Shown here piece after piece: positions 1 to 5,862 of a stretch of DNA of 9,774 nucleotides. Position 1 is the stretch's first letter. Each line of letters starts with the position of its first letter. A program made the translations under genes and the position numbers. This DNA comes from DSNY01 sp016861185 (lineage in GTDB: Bacteria; Pseudomonadota; Gammaproteobacteria; Burkholderiales; Burkholderiaceae_F): assembly GCA_030263275.1 (NCBI GenBank), contig SZOR01000131.1:1-9774 (forward strand), given 5' to 3'. The notes under the pieces are model-generated. The model was not told the DNA's origin and did no database searches. It saw nothing but the letters and a program-made list of their open reading frames with translations.

Positions 1-258
1 ACGCTCGCCGGCGGCCTCGACAACCCGCGCCTGCAGCACGTGCCAGACGGCGACGACGTGCCGATCCCACTCGCGCCGCAGCTCCGCACTCGATCGCCAA
101 TCGACGCACTGCGCGGCAAGCTCGGCTTCGCGCGCGCGCAGGCGCGACTCGAACGTGTCGGCCAGCGCGCGCGCGTACTGCGGGTCGACCCCATCGGGAA
201 AGGCGATCGTGATCGCCTCGAAACCAGCGACGGCGACGGTCACGCGGGTTGCGTGCAC
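1..258 (-). CDS. Hypothetical phage-element protein, 3' end beyond window
   Basis: Open frame running off the left edge, so only the first 86 codons are visible. The start is taken as the GTG at 258 because a strong GGAGG Shine-Dalgarno sits 7 nt upstream; a second GTG at 243 is possible. The product begins VHATRVTVAVAGFEAITIAF and continues as an arginine- and glutamate-rich, probably helical segment (around residues 30–86). I recognise no family. It overlaps the end of the preceding small gene by 19 nt, which suggests it is read as part of the same post-capsid operon. By position it could be a head-completion or connector protein, but that is inference from location only. Confidence 0.6.
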   Translation of the reverse strand, partial: MHATRVTVAVAGFEAITIAFPDGVDPQYARALADTFESRLRAREAELAAQCVDWRSSAELRREWDRHVVAVWHVLQARVVEAAGER

Positions 259-434
259 GCGGCATCCTCCGTTTCGATCAGGCGAACGTGCCCGGACTCG
301 ATCCACTCGCGCGCCTGCGCGGCGCCGAGCCGGACCGTCTCATGCGTGGCATAGATGCGTCCGCCGACCGGCAGCGGCCGCAGCACTCGGTAGAGGCAGC
401 CGTCGTCGCGGCGATCGCGGGCCTGCGCGATCAT
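240..434 (-). CDS. Small phage protein, DUF7210-like
   Basis: A 64-residue protein. Its centre, from YRVLRPLPVGG to IESGHVRLIE, has the layout of short head-region proteins in which a beta strand, a glycine turn, a V-x-L strand and then 'QAxxxIxxGHV' follow one another, similar to the DUF7210 group. I assign this from pattern memory only. The ATG at 434 lies 10 nt after the stop of the upstream gene with only a weak purine stretch (AAGG directly abutting it), so translation is probably coupled. It overlaps the start of the next gene. Its role is unknown; the place after the capsid gene suggests something in head assembly. It shares a loose pattern with the upstream 127-residue protein, so the two could be distant duplicates. 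Confidence 0.6.
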   Translation of the reverse strand: MIAQARDRRDDGCLYRVLRPLPVGGRIYATHETVRLGAAQAREWIESGHVRLIETEDAACTQPA

Positions 435-444
435 CCTTGGACGA

Positions 445-828
445 TCACTTCTTCATCGCGCCAGCGATCGCGCTGGCCACGGTGGCCGCGATCGTTTGCG
501 CCAGCTCTTCCATCGTCGGCGCCGGCGCGGCGATGCGCCGCGCGTTGTCCTCGCGGAGCGCGCGACCCGCAGCCACCTGCTTCGCCGCAGACGCGATGCG
601 CTCGCGCACCTTTTCCGTCGCGGTGAGGCGCTTGTCCCCGGTGAAGTCATCCTCGGCGTTCAAGTAGTACAGACGCCTCCCCAGGACGGGGCGCGCGTCC
701 GAGTCCGGCAGCGTCACCTCTTCGCCGATCTCGGCATGCCGCATGCCGCCGCCTTCGGCCGGCACCAGGCAGGCCTCGGCGATCAGCACCTTGACCGGGC
801 GGTTCGGATCCTTCTTCGTCGTCGCCAT
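445..828 (-). CDS. Post-capsid small protein, DUF7210-like N-terminus
   Basis: A 127-residue product starting MATTKKDPNRPVKVLIAEAC. The frame stays open farther upstream, but the ATG at 828 is chosen because GAGGAA precedes it at good spacing and because the extra 28 residues would be encoded by the intergenic structure after the capsid gene. Residues 12–60 look like a small beta domain (VKVLIAEA, then EIGEEVTLPDSDARPVLGRRLYYLN). Residues 65–127 are charged then alanine-rich and probably helical, ending in AMKK. I know no function; a connector or decoration-type role would fit its place after the capsid gene but is only inference. The next gene begins 10 nt after its stop. Confidence 0.65.
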   Translation of the reverse strand: MATTKKDPNRPVKVLIAEACLVPAEGGGMRHAEIGEEVTLPDSDARPVLGRRLYYLNAEDDFTGDKRLTATEKVRERIASAAKQVAAGRALREDNARRIAAPAPTMEELAQTIAATVASAIAGAMKK

Positions 829-902
829 CGATTCGTTCCTCGTGAAAAAGATGTACGGCTTGTCAACGTTTCCGTCGCGGGGGCACCGTACCGAAAACCC
901 CT

Positions 903-971
903 GCGCACCCATACCGGAGGAGCCAGATGGGAGCCGGCCGGCCTATGGGTGCGCGCTCTCGGCCGGCCGGC
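903..971 (-). promoter_or_regulatory. Two interlocking inverted repeats (possible RNA pseudoknot or alternative hairpins)
   Basis: GCGCACCCATA at 903–913 is perfectly complementary to TATGGGTGCGC at 944–954. Separately, GCCGGCCGGCC at 933–943 is complementary to GGCCGGCCGGC at 961–971. The pairs are interleaved, so in the minus-strand transcript they can form either an H-type pseudoknot (two 11-bp stems, 6-nt and 19-nt loops, no nucleotide between the stems) or two mutually exclusive hairpins. It starts 11 nt after the capsid UAG stop and ends about 75 nt before the next start codon. The GGCC arms are low complexity; the other pair is not. Confidence 0.6.
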
Positions 972-982
972 CGGACGAAGCT

Positions 983-2092
983 CTACGTCGTCAGTGCGTC
1001 CGGCATCACTGCGAACCCTTGCGGCCTGCGCGCAATCACGTCGAGGTCGATCACGATCGTCACGCGCACCAGGCCCTGCGTTCCGAAGCTGTAAGGATCG
1101 ACGACGATATCGAAGCCCTCGCCCCAGATCCCGACGAGCAGCTCGAGCCAACTGCCAAAGATCAACGCCGAGCAGACCCCAACCGACGTGCCCTTGGTCA
1201 GGTTGCTCGGCACGTTGTTGCTTACGAACGCCGCCAAGCCATTCAGCCAGCTGCGGCCTTCCGTGCGCTGCCAGACGGGCAGTCCGTTCGTGCCGCCGAA
1301 CATCTGCGTCGACTGCAGCTTCTTGCGCACCTTCGAATTCGTGACGAAGCTCAGTCGCTCGGTCGGCGCATTGACGTCGCCGAGCGCCGCCTCGAGCGCG
1401 ACGATGTGGTCCCAGGTCGGCGCTGCGCCGTTGGCGCCGCCGGCGACCGAGCCGATCCCCGGGGTATTGAGCACGCCGCGCGGTTCGTTCGCGGTACCGC
1501 TGCCGTTGATCGCCGCCTGGTCGATCGCCGTGCCGATCGCGCGCGTGAGCTGGCGCCGGACGAACCGCTCGGCGGGCTCGCTCGACTGCAGCAGGAAGCG
1601 GCGACTGAAGTCGACATATGCCGTGGCGGTTTTCGGCGACAGCTGGACCTGATCGATCGTCGGGCTCGACTCCGCGCCCGCGGTGTTCTCCGCGACCCAT
1701 GCCGCCGTCGCGCCGCCCGTTTCGCGCGGGATCGCGACGTTGCCCTGCAGCCCCGTCACGATATCGGCGCCCGCCTGGCCGATCGCCGAGGCGGCGCGCA
1801 GCAGCTCGATCACGCGGTCGGATAGATCGGTGGCGACCAGGTGGCCGCCGGCGCCGGGCGTGCCGACGACGAGATCGCGACCGAACGTGTCGGCGAGCGG
1901 TGCAAACGGGCACCAGACCCCCTCGTCGTCCACGCGCTCCCGATGCCCGTACATCGCGCCTTCGCTCGCGATGCGCCGCTCGAGCTTGGCATCGCCCATG
2001 AACACCGGGTCCATCTCCGCGCGGAGGAGCCTGAGGAAGCTGAACTGCGCGACCTCGCGGTCGCTCATGAGGGTCTCGGCGGGAAGTTGCAT
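983..2092 (-). CDS. HK97-fold major capsid protein
   Basis: A 369-residue capsid protein. Blocks typical of HK97-type capsids closely related to those fused to ClpP-like prohead proteases are present in order: SFLRLLRAEMDP (18–29), a charged delta-like region to about residue 75, GTPGAGGHLVATDL (77–90), LQGNVAIPRETGGATAAWVAE (115–135), QLSPKTATAYVDFSRRFLLQS (150–170), AINGSGTANEPRGVLNT (194–210), APTWDHIVALEAAL (224–237) and a C-terminal FGSWLELLVGIWG...VDPYS segment. The ATG at 2092 is preferred because GGAG precedes it by 6 nt; the frame could also start at a TTG at 2152. It would form the icosahedral shell. In related phages the same segment is the C-terminal half of a protease–capsid fusion; here no protease is attached or seen upstream. 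A hairpin precedes the gene. Confidence 0.93.
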   Translation of the reverse strand: MQLPAETLMSDREVAQFSFLRLLRAEMDPVFMGDAKLERRIASEGAMYGHRERVDDEGVWCPFAPLADTFGRDLVVGTPGAGGHLVATDLSDRVIELLRAASAIGQAGADIVTGLQGNVAIPRETGGATAAWVAENTAGAESSPTIDQVQLSPKTATAYVDFSRRFLLQSSEPAERFVRRQLTRAIGTAIDQAAINGSGTANEPRGVLNTPGIGSVAGGANGAAPTWDHIVALEAALGDVNAPTERLSFVTNSKVRKKLQSTQMFGGTNGLPVWQRTEGRSWLNGLAAFVSNNVPSNLTKGTSVGVCSALIFGSWLELLVGIWGEGFDIVVDPYSFGTQGLVRVTIVIDLDVIARRPQGFAVMPDALTT

Positions 2093-2152
2093 TGCGCGCT
2101 CCGTGATTCGCTGCACGCAGCCTAAGCAGGCCCAGCGCGGGAGGGAAGACAA

Positions 2153-2186
2153 CGAACCGCGGTCCGGGTGCCCGCACCGCGGTTCG
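2153..2186 (-). repeat. 34-bp near-perfect hairpin upstream of the capsid gene
   Basis: CGAACCGCGGT (2153–2163) and ACCGCGGTTCG (2176–2186) form a perfect 11-bp stem. After one mismatch the 12-nt loop can continue into a 4-bp CGGG/CCCG inner stem. Each arm also contains the palindrome ACCGCGGT, and the two copies start exactly 20 bp apart. There is no proper T-run after it on the minus strand, so it is not a standard intrinsic terminator. An attenuator, a processing site or a paired operator are all possible. Confidence 0.65.
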
Positions 2187-2192
2187 GGTGCC

Positions 2193-2627
2193 TCACGAGC
2201 CCGCCTTGTAGTACAGGTTCGAGATCGTCTTCGGACTCACGTGACTTGCCTTGGCGATCTCCTCGAGCGCCTTTTTTGTGGTCCACGTCGGGTGCTGCAG
2301 CAGCAGGGTGTCGACCACCTCGCGCACGTTCTCGGGCGACCGCCGCAGATCGCTCTTCGCCTTCGCGGCGGCGAGCTGGTGGCGATGCTCGACGGCGCGT
2401 AGCGCCGCGAGCGATCGCTCGGGGCCGCCGTCGACGTCCCACTCGCGATCGACGAGCCACCGCGCCAAGCCCTCGCGATCGACGCCGCCCAGCAGCGCCG
2501 CGAGCTCGCCGAGCAGTCCGCCGTGCGCGACGATGAGCCGATCGATGCGCACCTCGCGCCGCAGCCAGGCGCGCTGCAGCTCGGCGATCTCATCGGCCGC
2601 GAGCGACGGTGCAGACGATTGCATCAC
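2193..2627 (-). CDS. Hypothetical protein with a probable C-terminal helix-turn-helix
   Basis: A 144-residue, mostly helical protein. The last 35 residues, from WTTKKALEEIAKASHVSPKT to NLYYKAGS, read as a helix-turn-helix (ALEEIAKASHVSPKTISNLYYKA), which suggests DNA binding. Residues 12–60 are leucine- and arginine-rich helices. The start is a GTG at 2627 with GGAG 7 nt upstream, or the ATG immediately after it. The stop of the preceding gene directly abuts (TGA then GTG), so the two are translationally coupled. It lies between the small terminase and the capsid gene, where it could regulate late genes or help in packaging. I do not recognise a named family and cannot choose between these. 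Confidence 0.7.
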   Translation of the reverse strand: MMQSSAPSLAADEIAELQRAWLRREVRIDRLIVAHGGLLGELAALLGGVDREGLARWLVDREWDVDGGPERSLAALRAVEHRHQLAAAKAKSDLRRSPENVREVVDTLLLQHPTWTTKKALEEIAKASHVSPKTISNLYYKAGS

Positions 2628-2813
2628 TCACTGACTCCGTTGGCATTCGGGCAACAGTGCGATCGCCCGTACGGCCCAGGCGTCAAGCTCGTCGACCAGG
2701 CGCATGGCTTCGGCGAGCGTGATGAGTCCGGCGCGCCGCATCTGCAGGATGCGCCGACCGCGCGCGTCGAATTCGTCGAAGATCACACATTCGGCGTCGT
2801 GGTCGATCGTCAT
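2628..2813 (-). CDS. Small acidic hypothetical protein
   Basis: A 61-residue product starting MTIDHDAECVIFDEFDARGR and ending LLPECQRSQ. It is acidic at the N-terminus, with a central RRILQMRRAGLITLAEAMRL stretch likely to be helical. The ATG at 2813 lies 11 nt after the small terminase stop, with a GAGG-type ribosome site overlapping that stop, and its own stop abuts the next gene's start. It is therefore the middle gene of a tightly packed terS–61aa–144aa operon. No family recognised; it may be a packaging accessory protein, but this is a guess from position. Confidence 0.65.
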   Translation of the reverse strand: MTIDHDAECVIFDEFDARGRRILQMRRAGLITLAEAMRLVDELDAWAVRAIALLPECQRSQ

Positions 2814-2824
2814 GCGGCCTGCCT

Positions 2825-3310
2825 CTACGCTTCGGTGGCGGCGCCAGCGCGGACGATCGTGCCCGGTAGCTGGCTGAGCTGCGCGACGAGCGCATCGCAT
2901 TCGGTCGCGAGCAGGCGTTCGCACGCTGCCGGCGTCGACTCTGCGGCGACGATCGGCGCGATGCGCGAGGGCCATGCGCGAACCAGATCGCGCGCTGCGC
3001 GCGCCAGATTCTTCGCGGCGCGCTCGACGTCGGCCGCAAGCACGACGCGGCCCTGCTGCTTGGCCAGCTCGAGTTCGGCGCGTGCGGCCTTCGCGGCGAG
3101 GAGCCGCTGGCGCTGCTCCGCGATGCCGGGCAGCTCGAGGCGGCCGGCGGCCTGCGTGCGCAAGCGCGTGCAGTACGCGTGTACCCATTCGCCGGCCGTC
3201 TCGCCCGGCCGCAGGACATGCAGGCGCACCAGTTCCGCGACCGCCTGTTGGGTCACACCGACCAGCGCAGCGAATTCGACTTGCGTCGTTGGCCTGCTCA
3301 GATCAATCAC
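2825..3310 (-). CDS. Small terminase subunit, Nu1-like
   Basis: A 161-residue DNA-packaging protein. The GTG at 3310 is chosen because AGGGG lies 7 nt upstream and because the family start resembles (V/I)IDLSRPTTQVEFAALVGV. Residues 1–55 form a winged helix with a helix-turn-helix (QVEFAALVGVTQQAVAELVR, 10–29) followed by GEWVHAYCTRLRTQAAGR. Residues 60–115 are a long charged helix typical of Nu1/DUF1441-like small terminases. TerS recognises the packaging site on DNA and recruits the large subunit. No large terminase is visible; it may lie beyond the left edge, or a helper phage may supply it. The gene is followed within 11 nt by a small gene. The frame stays open upstream to 3634, but that part crosses repeats and looks non-coding. 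Confidence 0.85.
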   Translation of the reverse strand: MIDLSRPTTQVEFAALVGVTQQAVAELVRLHVLRPGETAGEWVHAYCTRLRTQAAGRLELPGIAEQRQRLLAAKAARAELELAKQQGRVVLAADVERAAKNLARAARDLVRAWPSRIAPIVAAESTPAACERLLATECDALVAQLSQLPGTIVRAGAATEA

Positions 3311-3387
3311 GATACAACCCCTGAAAAATCCCTCGCGCACTAGCGCGATCCCGCGCTCGCTTCGCATCCGCATCGGACAGGTCCGGG

Positions 3388-3405
3388 AAGGACCCGCGGG
3401 TCCTT
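3388..3405. repeat. Perfect 18-bp palindrome
   Basis: AAGGACCCGCGGGTCCTT equals its own reverse complement, with no spacer. It lies 78 bp upstream of the small terminase start. It lacks a following T-run on the minus strand. It could be a dimeric protein's operator or a terminase recognition site; neither is proven. Its CCGCGG centre is shared with the arms of the hairpin at 2153–2186. Confidence 0.7.
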
Positions 3406-3458
3406 GCGCCAGCCCTGCAGTGCGGAGGCGAAGCGACCGCGAGAGTCGCGTCGGTCGA

Positions 3459-3494
3459 GGTTGACGGAATTGGTTGACAACGTGGACGGTTGAC
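3459..3494 (+). repeat. Three GGTTGAC direct repeats
   Basis: GGTTGAC occurs at 3459–3465, 3472–3478 and 3488–3494. The third copy has the 10-mer GACGGTTGAC, which is found in inverse orientation at 5847–5856 in the other control region. This suggests both regions are bound by the same factor, perhaps the AlpA-like protein encoded at 5774–5559. Confidence 0.55.
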
Positions 3495-3525
3495 GCATGC
3501 CGATCGCGTTCCCGTAGGCGCGACT

Positions 3526-3676
3526 GTCCCGTTGTCCCGTCCCGTCCCCATGGGTTACCTACTAACCCCCGGCGCGCGTGTGACGTACATAAGGAATCAA
3601 CAGGACAGAACGGGACAACAGGACAATCAAGCATCGGCGCGACTTTCCGTGTCCCGTTCCCCGTCCCGTGTCCCGT
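3526..3676. repeat. GTCCCGT iteron cluster, candidate replication origin
   Basis: GTCCCGT occurs at 3526, 3534, 3539, 3651, 3663 and 3670, and inverted as ACGGGAC at 3610. Around the inverted copy lie three 9-bp units (CAGGACAGA, ACGGGACAA, CAGGACAAT; 3601–3627). The left and middle sets face each other across a locally AT-richer segment that holds GGGTTA–CCTAC–TAACCC (3552–3568). The right-hand copies lie inside the 3' end of vapE and encode its low-complexity tail. Iterons flanking an AT-rich segment at the end of a rep gene is the known layout of SaPI origins; application here is inference. Confidence 0.5.
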
Positions 3677-4889
3677 TCTCGGCGGGCCGAGACCACGGGT
3701 AGACGCGGATTCCGTTGGTCCGTTGGCGTCGACCGCGCACCCAGCCGAGGCTCGCGAGCACGCGACCGACGCGCTGCTGATCGGCGAGCTGCTGGTCGTG
3801 CCTCGGCTTCTTGATCGCCTCGTTCAGCACTTCGCCGGCGGTCGTCTCGGTTCGCCCGAGCAGATACTCGGCGACGATCGGCTCCCAGGGATCTGTCATC
3901 CTGCGCGCCTCGCGCTCTTCGGCGGCTTCGTGCGCCGCGGCCTCGGGCAATTGCCACCATCCCTCGCCAGCGGCGACACGCAGCGCGGCCTCGGCCAGGT
4001 ATTGCTCGCGGTTCGCCGCGATCAGATCGGGCCGCACGTCGCCGCACCGGAGCGGCACGAAGCGCCGGTTCCCGGTCGAGTCGGCCAGGTAGGTGGCCTC
4101 GTTGGTCGTGCCGGCGAAGACGCAACGCCGTGGGTAGGCACGCGGCTCCCGTTCATACTTCTCCACGTACCGATCCTCGTGGCGCGAGAGGATCTGCTTG
4201 ACCACCTCGACCGAGCTGCGCTTGATTTGCGATAGTTCGGCCAGGTCGGCGAGCCAGGCGCCGCGGATTTCGCGGTAGAAGTCCGGCGAGCCGATCGGCG
4301 CGGTGATCTCGACATAGAAGTCGCCGCCGAGGGCGCGCAGGGCGCGCGTCTTGCCGATCCCTTGCGGCCCCTCCAGCACGTAACATTCTTGCGCGTCCGC
4401 GCCGGGATGCAGCGCGCGCGCGATCAGCGCCTTGATCCAATTTGCGCCGGCGGCGCGCGTGTACGGCGTGTCGCTGCAGCCGAGCGCATCGATCACCCAC
4501 CGATCGATGCGCGGCACGCCGTCCCATTCCGGTAGTGCTTCGATGTAGTCGCGCAGCGCGTCGCGCTGCCGCTCGCGTGCGACCTTGCGCACGGCGCGCG
4601 CGGCGACCTCGATGCGCATCTTCGGCGTGAACTCCCGCTGCAGAAACTCGACCGCGGCCGTATCGTCGTCATCTCCCCAATCACGCGCCGCCGCGCCATC
4701 CGCCACGCGCACGACTTGCCAGAAGCTGTCGAAATGAACGTCGCGAAAGTAGTCGGCCGTGCGCACGATCTGCAGCGCGTTCGCCTCGTTGCCCAGCGCG
4801 ACGCCGTTCTTGTCGCGCATCAGCGCGCGCCGCTGGGCTTCGATCGCGATGTCGAAGACGCGCAGCGGCTCGTGACCGGCCTCACTCAT
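3627..4889 (-). CDS. VapE-type (virulence-associated E) P-loop ATPase, replication
   Basis: A 420-residue VapE-family protein, the helicase/ATPase partner of primases in many prophages and satellites. Visible motifs: EWDGVPRIDRWVIDALG (121–137), Walker A GPQGIGKT (174–181), a Walker B-like WLADLAEL (212–219) with acidic D215 and E218, the GTTNEATYL sensor segment (260–268) and TGNRRF (272–277) with likely arginine finger residues. After about 340 a small winged-helix-like domain follows, then a charged tail (from about 403) encoded by the iterons. The ATG at 4889 overlaps the stop of the upstream gene by 8 nt, so the two are coupled. It probably unwinds the element's origin, for which the adjacent iterons are candidates. 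The longer frame upstream of 4889 is an overlap with the preceding gene. Confidence 0.9.
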   Translation of the reverse strand: MSEAGHEPLRVFDIAIEAQRRALMRDKNGVALGNEANALQIVRTADYFRDVHFDSFWQVVRVADGAAARDWGDDDDTAAVEFLQREFTPKMRIEVAARAVRKVARERQRDALRDYIEALPEWDGVPRIDRWVIDALGCSDTPYTRAAGANWIKALIARALHPGADAQECYVLEGPQGIGKTRALRALGGDFYVEITAPIGSPDFYREIRGAWLADLAELSQIKRSSVEVVKQILSRHEDRYVEKYEREPRAYPRRCVFAGTTNEATYLADSTGNRRFVPLRCGDVRPDLIAANREQYLAEAALRVAAGEGWWQLPEAAAHEAAEEREARRMTDPWEPIVAEYLLGRTETTAGEVLNEAIKKPRHDQQLADQQRVGRVLASLGWVRGRRQRTNGIRVYPWSRPAENGTRDGERDTESRADA

Positions 4890-5331
4890 GCGCGAGCGCC
4901 TCGATGAGCGCCTCGCAGCGGCGTCGCGCGAGGCGCGCGCGCTGGCGCGTGGCGTCGTCGATCGGCGCGCCGTCGCCGAGATCCGCGAGCAGTATCCAGA
5001 CGACGTACAGCTCGCCGCGCAGCGCGCGCACCGCTTCGCCGACGGTGAACGGCCGCCGCTCGCGCGCCAGGCGTCGATCGTCCGCGACGCGCGGCGGGTA
5101 CAAGTCCACGAGTTCGAGCCCGACGGCGCGCAGGATCTCGTCGACCGACGCGCCGGCAAAATCATGAAGCAGGACGCGACCGTCCGCCAGCTCGCGGATC
5201 GACAGGCTGCCGGTGCGTTGCCGCGGGCGGAGAGGACTTTTCGCGGTCCAGCGCCCATCGCCGACGCGGCGCACGCCTTCGAGGCGCGCGAGTAGGCGCC
5301 CGACGGGCTCAGTCGTCATCCCATCGCTCAT
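4882..5331 (-). CDS. CHC2-primase-like small protein with zinc ligands lost
   Basis: A 149-residue protein. Residues 12–81 follow the well-known phage zinc-finger primase pattern: LLARLEGVRRVGDGRWTA, then SLSIRELADGRVLLHDFAGA, then ILRAVGLELVDLYPPR. In the family the two ligand pairs occur as CPAHDD and HCFAGCS; here they read SPLRPR and HDFAGAS, so positions 32, 35, 57 and 61 are S, R, D and A. The zinc ribbon is therefore probably absent. Residues 92–149 are helical, as in relatives. The ATG at 5331 has no clear ribosome site; the ATG at 5319 is an alternative. It overlaps vapE by 8 nt and likely acts with it at the origin, although a catalytic primase domain is not visible. Confidence 0.75.
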   Translation of the reverse strand: MSDGMTTEPVGRLLARLEGVRRVGDGRWTAKSPLRPRQRTGSLSIRELADGRVLLHDFAGASVDEILRAVGLELVDLYPPRVADDRRLARERRPFTVGEAVRALRGELYVVWILLADLGDGAPIDDATRQRARLARRRCEALIEALAHE

Positions 5332-5383
5332 GGCGTAGGTCGTCGCTCACGACGTGCGGCGCGCCTGCGGACGGTCCGCGGTG

Positions 5384-5566
5384 TCACGGCGCGCGCTCCA
5401 CCGGCAGCCCTCGATCGATCGCGGCGATGATCCGCTGCGCGGCGATCAGGTGCGCCTGGGCGGCGTGGTCGTCGTCACGGCGAACCGCGAGAAACGCGTG
5501 CGCGACCTGAACGCGCAGATCGCGCAGCGCGAGTGCAATCGCGGCGAAGTCCGGCTCGTCACGCAT
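5384..5566 (-). CDS. Small hypothetical protein coupled to the AlpA-like gene
   Basis: A 60-residue protein starting MRDEPDFAAIALALRDLRVQ, alanine-rich and probably two or three helices. There is no good ribosome site of its own, but the ATG overlaps the stop of the upstream HTH gene (ATGCGTGA), a typical coupling arrangement, which is the main reason to believe it is real. It ends 52 bp before the primase-like gene. No family recognised; small proteins at this place in satellites vary widely. Confidence 0.55.
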   Translation of the reverse strand: MRDEPDFAAIALALRDLRVQVAHAFLAVRRDDDHAAQAHLIAAQRIIAAIDRGLPVERAP

Positions 5567-5774
5567 CGGCAGCGAGCCGCCCGCGCCGGCGTGGTCGATT
5601 GATCACCGGCCGCGACCGCAGCCACCGGTCGAAATCCTCGGCCAGCACGCCGCGAATGCCCGCGGAAAACTCGCGCTCGGGCGGGTAGGTAGGATCACTC
5701 GCCGCGATGCGCCGCACAGTCCAGCGGCTGCAGCCTAGGGCTCTAGCCTGCTCGGCTTGCCTTAGCACTTTCAT
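5559..5774 (-). CDS. AlpA-like helix-turn-helix regulator / excisionase
   Basis: A 71-residue MerR/AlpA-type winged-helix protein. The segment MKVLRQAEQARALGCSRWTV is the HTH (helices near residues 5–11 and 16–24), followed by the usual wing and by EDFDRWLRSRP (46–56), matching the AlpA 'E.D.WL..R' ending. The ATG at 5774 is preferred because GGGG lies 5 nt upstream; earlier ATG and TTG codons (5792, 5795) would add 6–7 residues. AlpA proteins activate integrase or excision genes and are a hallmark of Gram-negative PICIs, and they also occur in prophages. The gene follows a repeat-containing control region (5796–5901) that may be its own operator. It is coupled to the next small gene. Confidence 0.8.
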   Translation of the reverse strand: MKVLRQAEQARALGCSRWTVRRIAASDPTYPPEREFSAGIRGVLAEDFDRWLRSRPVINRPRRRGRLAADA

Positions 5775-5833
5775 ATGCACCCCGCGCAACATCAACGGCG
5801 TGCAGACTAGTAGCGAGAAGTAGCGCGCGCAGG

Positions 5834-5862
5834 TACAAAAATTCCGGTCAACCGTCAGTCAA
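5834..5862 (-). promoter_or_regulatory. Possible promoter for the alpA–vapE operon
   Basis: TTGACT (5862–5857) is one mismatch from the consensus -35. After 17 bp comes TTTGTA (5839–5834), a poor -10. The -35 lies inside the 11-bp repeats, so a bound factor could either block or replace weak polymerase contact. The -10 match is weak, so this is tentative. Confidence 0.3.

Larger units (their letters stand above)
3311..3626. promoter_or_regulatory. 316-bp non-coding region with iterons and palindromes (control region / candidate origin)
   Basis: Gap between the end of vapE and the start of the small terminase. It contains an 18-bp perfect palindrome (3388–3405), three GGTTGAC copies (3459–3494), a cluster of GTCCCGT repeats continuing into the vapE 3' end (3526–3676), and a locally AT-richer section (about 3551–3600) with a GGGTTA/TAACCC inverted repeat. 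Open frames across it are ignored because they have no family resemblance and overlap the repeats. Confidence 0.6.

Noticed and set aside
829..912. 28-residue N-terminal extension of the post-capsid gene
   Set aside because: The ATG at 828 has a better ribosome site, and the extension lies in the structured intergenic sequence.
927..1094. Plus-strand ATG at 927 preceded by a GGAGGAG ribosome-site-like sequence
   Set aside because: The frame soon runs antisense into the capsid gene and stops after about 55 codons. The purine stretch is better explained as part of the loop between the inverted repeats.
783..2177. 464-codon minus-strand frame overlapping the capsid gene
   Set aside because: It is arginine-rich with no conserved motif, in another frame of the convincing capsid gene.
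2523..3464. 313-codon plus-strand frame across terS and its neighbours
   Set aside because: Opposite strand to well-supported genes, low-complexity translation, no family.
3311..3634. N-terminal extension of the small terminase back to 3634
   Set aside because: The extension crosses palindromes and repeats and lacks family resemblance; the GTG at 3310 has a good ribosome site and matches the family start.
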